DNA from: PWXP01 sp034005525
GTDB lineage: Bacteria; Planctomycetota; Planctomycetia; Pirellulales; Thermoguttaceae
Direction: 5' to 3'
DNA length: 64,000 bases
Assembly (NCBI GenBank): GCA_034005525.1
Contig: JAVEUP010000008.1
Coordinates: forward strand, 1 to 64,000
Part shown: in pieces, positions 61,173 to 64,000 of the stretch
Layout of the letters: every line of letters begins with the position of its first letter
Position numbering within the stretch: position 1 is the stretch's first letter
Position numbers and translations under genes: made by a program
The notes under the pieces: model-generated
Databases searched by the model: none
What the model was told of the DNA's origin: nothing
The model's input: the letters and a program-made list of their open reading frames with translations, nothing else

Positions 61173-62351
61173 TCAAACCGATTTCAACCCTTCGACCACC
61201 GGCATGCGCATCGCCTTGACCGCCGGCGGGATGGCGCCGAGCACCCCGAGCAGCAACCCAGTGCCGCATCCGACCAGCACGGTCACGCTGTCGACCCGCA
61301 TGGCGAACGCGCCCATCGTGAACCGCACCGCCACGCCGTTCACCAGCAGCAGCGCCGCGAGGGCCGCAACCAGCGACCCGGCCGCCGCGAGCAGGGTGGC
61401 CTCCTGTACCAGACTCAGCGCGATGGCGCGCCGGCGGAACCCAATGGCCTGCAACGCCGCAAGCTCTCGGACCCTTCCCACCACCGCGCCGTACATCGTG
61501 TTCAGGCCCGCGAACACCCCGGCGCCCGCCACAAGGCACACCACCACCCAGCCCAGTGTACGCACGGGCCCGTAGTGACCTTGCAGAAGGGCGTAGTATT
61601 TCGTTTCTGCGATGGCCTGGACCTCCAGGTCGACGCGTTCCACGCAGAACAGTTGGACGTCGGAGGACGACGCCCCGTCGGCGAGGCTCAAGGCCACAAG
61701 GCTCAGGTCCTGCCGCTGCATGGCCTGTTGTAGGTCGGCCAGCGGGAACCACAATTCCGACTCGAACGCCGCTCCGCCCGCGACGAAGTGCCCGCTGATG
61801 CGGTACTCGCGCCCTTCAAGCGATACCGTGTTGCCGATGGCCAGCGCCTCCGGCCGGCAGCCGAGTTTCGCGGCAGCCAGCCGCCCGGCGAGTACCTCGC
61901 CCTTCCGCGGCCACGCGCCGCCGGTCATTTGCACCTGGCGCCGCACCAGCGGGGCCCCGGGCGTCACGCCGCGCGCGACGGCCATCCGGGGTGGGCCGCC
62001 CTCCACGGCAACGCGCGTGGCCGCGTACAGTTCCGGCGAAACGTAGTCGACCCCGTAACGTCGCTCGATGCCGGGCATACTGGCCGAGAGCAACGCCGGC
62101 AGATGGGCCGGAATGGCCGAGTTCTCGATGTCTTCCGCAGCGCCGATCGAGTACACCAGCACCGCCCGCGGATCGCCGCTGACGGCCAGCGATGCGTCGA
62201 GCCCGCGCAGAAACGCCACCACTACGAACACCAGCAGTACCACCGTCGACAACCCGGCCAGGGTGAGGCCGGTTCGGGCCGGGCGACGGAACAGGTTGCG
62301 GATGCCGTATTCCCACGGCAGGAATCGAAGTCTCAACACAATCTTATCCAT
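61173..62351 (-). CDS. FtsX-type ABC transporter permease (second of two)
   Basis: 392 residues; ATG 62351. Opening FLPWEYGIRNLFRRPARTGL, then helix TLAGLSTVVLLVFVVVAFL, a periplasmic domain (about 60-265), three further membrane helices (TLGWVVVCLVAGAGVFAGLN; VQEATLLAAAGSLVAALAAL; TVLVGCGTGLLLGVLGAIPP) and PAVKAMRMPVVEGLKSV at the end. Same architecture as the permease at 57075 but weakly similar, so the two likely form a heterodimer with the single ATPase. Confidence 0.92.
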   Translation of the reverse strand: MDKIVLRLRFLPWEYGIRNLFRRPARTGLTLAGLSTVVLLVFVVVAFLRGLDASLAVSGDPRAVLVYSIGAAEDIENSAIPAHLPALLSASMPGIERRYGVDYVSPELYAATRVAVEGGPPRMAVARGVTPGAPLVRRQVQMTGGAWPRKGEVLAGRLAAAKLGCRPEALAIGNTVSLEGREYRISGHFVAGGAAFESELWFPLADLQQAMQRQDLSLVALSLADGASSSDVQLFCVERVDLEVQAIAETKYYALLQGHYGPVRTLGWVVVCLVAGAGVFAGLNTMYGAVVGRVRELAALQAIGFRRRAIALSLVQEATLLAAAGSLVAALAALLLVNGVAVRFTMGAFAMRVDSVTVLVGCGTGLLLGVLGAIPPAVKAMRMPVVEGLKSV

Positions 62352-62527
62352 GAGCAAAAGGGTATGGTTCACCTTGTCATGCCGGACAGGCGATGGTCGG
62401 CTCCGGGCAACAGCCAACAGAAGGGGGCGCGCGGTCGCGACCTGTGTGGTCCGGCTGCGGAATAGCTGACGGTGCGACTACCTTTGCCGGCGGAATGGCC
62501 GGCGCAGCCGCCCCGTAGCCCCGGTTT

Positions 62528-62947
62528 TCAAAGCAGAAGGGACCGATTTTCGAGGCAAAGTTCTCGCCCGAACGCAGGTGAGGGTCGAAACGGACCCACG
62601 GAGTTGTCCAGAAACTGCCCCAAACCCCTGTGAACATCCAGACTGTTCAAACATACGGAGGCCGATGCGGGGGACAGCATGAGCCGATAATCGGTTACCG
62701 GTCGCCTGGGGGACTCGCCCAGCGAACTCCTGCACGCACCGGAGTCGCAATCCTCTCCCGAGCTCTCCGACTCCGGTTGCGGATAACCGCTCGTTTCGTT
62801 GCTTGACGGGCAGCGGTGCGGACAACCCGAACACCCTTGGGGGGAAGAAGAGGCCTCCACTGCCGCCCATTCCTGCGACATGCAGTTGAAGGGGCAGGCC
62901 AGCAGGCCAAGAATCGTCAGCGGCACGTAAACGGTGCGCAGCGTCAT
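62528..62947 (-). CDS. Small Cys-rich secreted protein of the metal-export region
   Basis: 139 residues; ATG 62947. Signal-like start (TVYVPLTILGLLACPFNCMS), then a Cys/Ser/Pro-rich segment with CSGCPHRC and CDSGAC. The C-terminal GRELCLENRSLLL resembles the end of small proteins I recall from planctomycete heavy-metal efflux operons. Cysteine spacing suggests metal binding. Other frames overlap its 3' part, but this one has the signal peptide, a promoter upstream and coherent composition. Low-to-moderate certainty. Confidence 0.6.
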   Translation of the reverse strand: MTLRTVYVPLTILGLLACPFNCMSQEWAAVEASSSPQGCSGCPHRCPSSNETSGYPQPESESSGEDCDSGACRSSLGESPRRPVTDYRLMLSPASASVCLNSLDVHRGLGQFLDNSVGPFRPSPAFGRELCLENRSLLL

Positions 62948-62988
62948 CGGACCGGGAAAATCGAACTCACAAGAAACCCTGATACTGT

Positions 62989-63018
62989 ATTATGATCATC
63001 AGGCTGGGTTTTTGTCAA
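62989..63018 (-). promoter_or_regulatory. Predicted promoter of the Cys-rich protein and ABC export operon
   Basis: Minus strand TTGACA (63018-63013), 18-base spacer, CATAAT (62994-62989), about 40 bases before ATG 62947. The spacer region has TGATGATCA, possibly regulator-binding. Confidence 0.5.
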
Positions 63019-63187
63019 TGGTTCAATTGGGGGGCAGCGGCCTCGTTGCCCGCCCAAGTTGTAACCGTTCACCGGAGACTGGCGCAGTGTTCTCGCGGAA
63101 AGAAACCGGCATGTATCCCGGCACCCAAACCTCCGATGTTTCGCAGACCAGGTTGGGACTGATCGCGAATCCGGGCGGAGTATCTCA

Positions 63188-63727
63188 TCACCCGTGATCG
63201 TGACCGTCATGGTCGTCGTGCTCGTGAATGTCGCAAAGGTCGTCGAGGGTTGCACTATGTTCTTTCGCGCCGACCGTCACGCGCAGCCGCCCTCGTACGT
63301 GTCCTGCGTCGAAGGCGCGGTGCAACTTCTCGTCGACCAGGGAGAATGCCGGTGTATCGCCGGCAGGATCGGCTGGACTCAGCGCGTAGTCGACGAACTG
63401 CCCGTCCTCGAAAAGCTGAATCCGGACCTCCGGTCCGTCGCCGACCGCCGCGGCGGCAGCCGCGGAGTCGAGCAGGTAGACGGTGACCGCGTGCCGGTCG
63501 TCGTCAAGCACCAACTCCACTGAGAACGCATCATCACCCAGTTCGATCAGGTGGCCGCCGCGCGGCCCTTTGGCCCGGGCCCCGTGATCGTGGTCGTGGG
63601 AGCCGGCCGTTGCTGGCTTCCCGGCCGGTTCGTGCTCATGCCCGTGCGGGCCGTCGGCGCCGCAACCGAGAGCCACGACTGATACCGCGCTGAGAACCAG
63701 ACCCTTCAGTCGTTTCACTTGCATCAT
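63188..63727 (-). CDS. His-rich periplasmic lipoprotein, probable metal-binding
   Basis: 179 residues from ATG 63727 (or the adjacent ATG 63724); AAAGGA upstream. Lipobox ALGC (GLVLSAVSVVALGCGADG). Histidine clusters at both ends: GPHGHEHEP and SHDHDHGARAKGPRGGHLIE near the N-terminus, and CDIHEHDDHDGHDHG at the C-terminus. The middle is a beta-sandwich-like domain (FSVELVLDDDRHAVTVYLLD; GRLRVTVGAKEHSATLDD). Likely binds Zn, Cu or Ni in the periplasm. It sits just downstream of the RND-like gene end. Confidence 0.85.
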   Translation of the reverse strand: MMQVKRLKGLVLSAVSVVALGCGADGPHGHEHEPAGKPATAGSHDHDHGARAKGPRGGHLIELGDDAFSVELVLDDDRHAVTVYLLDSAAAAAAVGDGPEVRIQLFEDGQFVDYALSPADPAGDTPAFSLVDEKLHRAFDAGHVRGRLRVTVGAKEHSATLDDLCDIHEHDDHDGHDHG

Positions 63728-63804
63728 CGTTCCTTTCAAAGAAAACATGGTTTTGAGTTGGAGGTCAACCTTGATTGCTTCGTTTGAATAACCTGTCGGA
63801 TTTT

Positions 63805-63859
63805 GTGGGAAAGGCTTCCAGGCTGCCTTTTCTCTTGACGCGCTGGAAGCGTGTCCGAC
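63805..63859. repeat. Degraded family 3 palindrome
   Basis: GTGGGAAAGGCTTCCAGGCT is followed by CGCTGGAAGCGTGTCC. Same order of arms as 55251-55305 but the stem is interrupted. It lies between the RND-like gene end and the His-rich lipoprotein gene. Confidence 0.45.
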
Positions 63860-63903
63860 GCTTGCCGCTGCGACACTCTGTTGTTGCATATCCGGATTCC
63901 GGC

Positions 63904-64000
63904 TCACTCGCCGGTGTCGTCCCATGCCACCTCTTCATCTGCTTGCTGCACAACGCGCTGGGCGGCGCCGCGGCCGAATCGCCAGAACAGGGCCGGGCGC
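63904..64000 (-). CDS. C-terminal end of a probable CzcA/CusA-type RND efflux pump (cut by window edge)
   Basis: The last 31 codons and TGA of a minus-strand gene. RPALFWRFGRGAAQRVVQQA followed by an acidic tail resembles the last membrane helix exit of heavy-metal RND pumps (LPALYWRFGR-like). The gene continues beyond 64000. Supported by its neighbours: His-rich lipoprotein, adaptor and TolC genes. Confidence 0.55.
   Translation of the reverse strand, partial: RPALFWRFGRGAAQRVVQQADEEVAWDDTGE

Noticed and set aside
62377..62637. 86-codon minus-strand frame overlapping the Cys-rich gene 3' part
   Set aside because: Has some protein-like stretches, and a frameshift between the two frames was considered. 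The chosen frame has the signal peptide and a fitting C-terminus, so this one is treated as a shadow.

Overview
The window looks like one contig of a high-GC planctomycete, probably Pirellulales-like. Evidence: a DUF1559 protein with a type IV pilin-like N-terminus, a PEP-CTERM protein built from autotransporter-type beta-strand repeats, a Cys-type sulfatase, a DUF1080 protein, a Tat-exported Gfo/Idh/MocA lipoprotein, a flotillin/NfeD gene set, and many palindromic intergenic repeats. I see no rRNA, tRNA, CRISPR array, prophage or transposase gene.

Layout. 0.1-4.5 kb: a 1,404-residue secreted repeat/LamG protein. 5.2-14.9 kb: a co-oriented run encoding a lipoyl acyltransferase (E2), dihydrolipoamide dehydrogenase (E3), a PHP-type protein, an aldolase-SDR fusion, a sorbose-1-phosphate-reductase-like MDR and a mannitol-dehydrogenase-like protein. 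No E1 is present. 15.1-25.2 kb: malQ, an EamA transporter, a trypsin-like protease, ilvH-ilvC, a radical SAM protein, a GarR-like reductase, then floA and a partner gene. 25.3-35.5 kb: two NfeD proteins, mnmE, yidC, a metallophosphoesterase, tsaB and hemL (housekeeping). 35.7-46.7 kb: a DUF1080 protein, a VapBC pair and a carbohydrate region (triple RidA-fold protein, Gfo/Idh/MocA, split UxaA-type dehydratase, sulfatase, beta-helix protein). 47-55 kb: DUF763, an M14 peptidase, a small lipoprotein, DUF1559, a sialidase-like protein and an ECF sigma factor. 55.6-64 kb: TolC converging on a minus-strand export operon (two FtsX permeases, ABC ATPase, HlyD adaptor, lipoproteins, Cys-rich and His-rich small proteins). 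This operon sits downstream of the C-terminus of what is probably an RND metal pump cut by the window edge.

The most unusual material is: the E2/E3-aldolase-polyol cluster, whose E2 carries a first lipoyl domain without the lipoylatable lysine; a triple RidA-fold secreted protein with no catalytic arginine in any domain; a YidC with a PDZ domain in its periplasmic part; a ClpP-like NfeD protein that seems to lack both catalytic serines; a shared AAGGTATACCA palindrome in the promoter of the DUF1559 gene and upstream of the sialidase-like gene; and at least two families of non-coding elements with terminal inverted repeats scattered between operons. Family names are from motif reading by eye. 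No database search was run.
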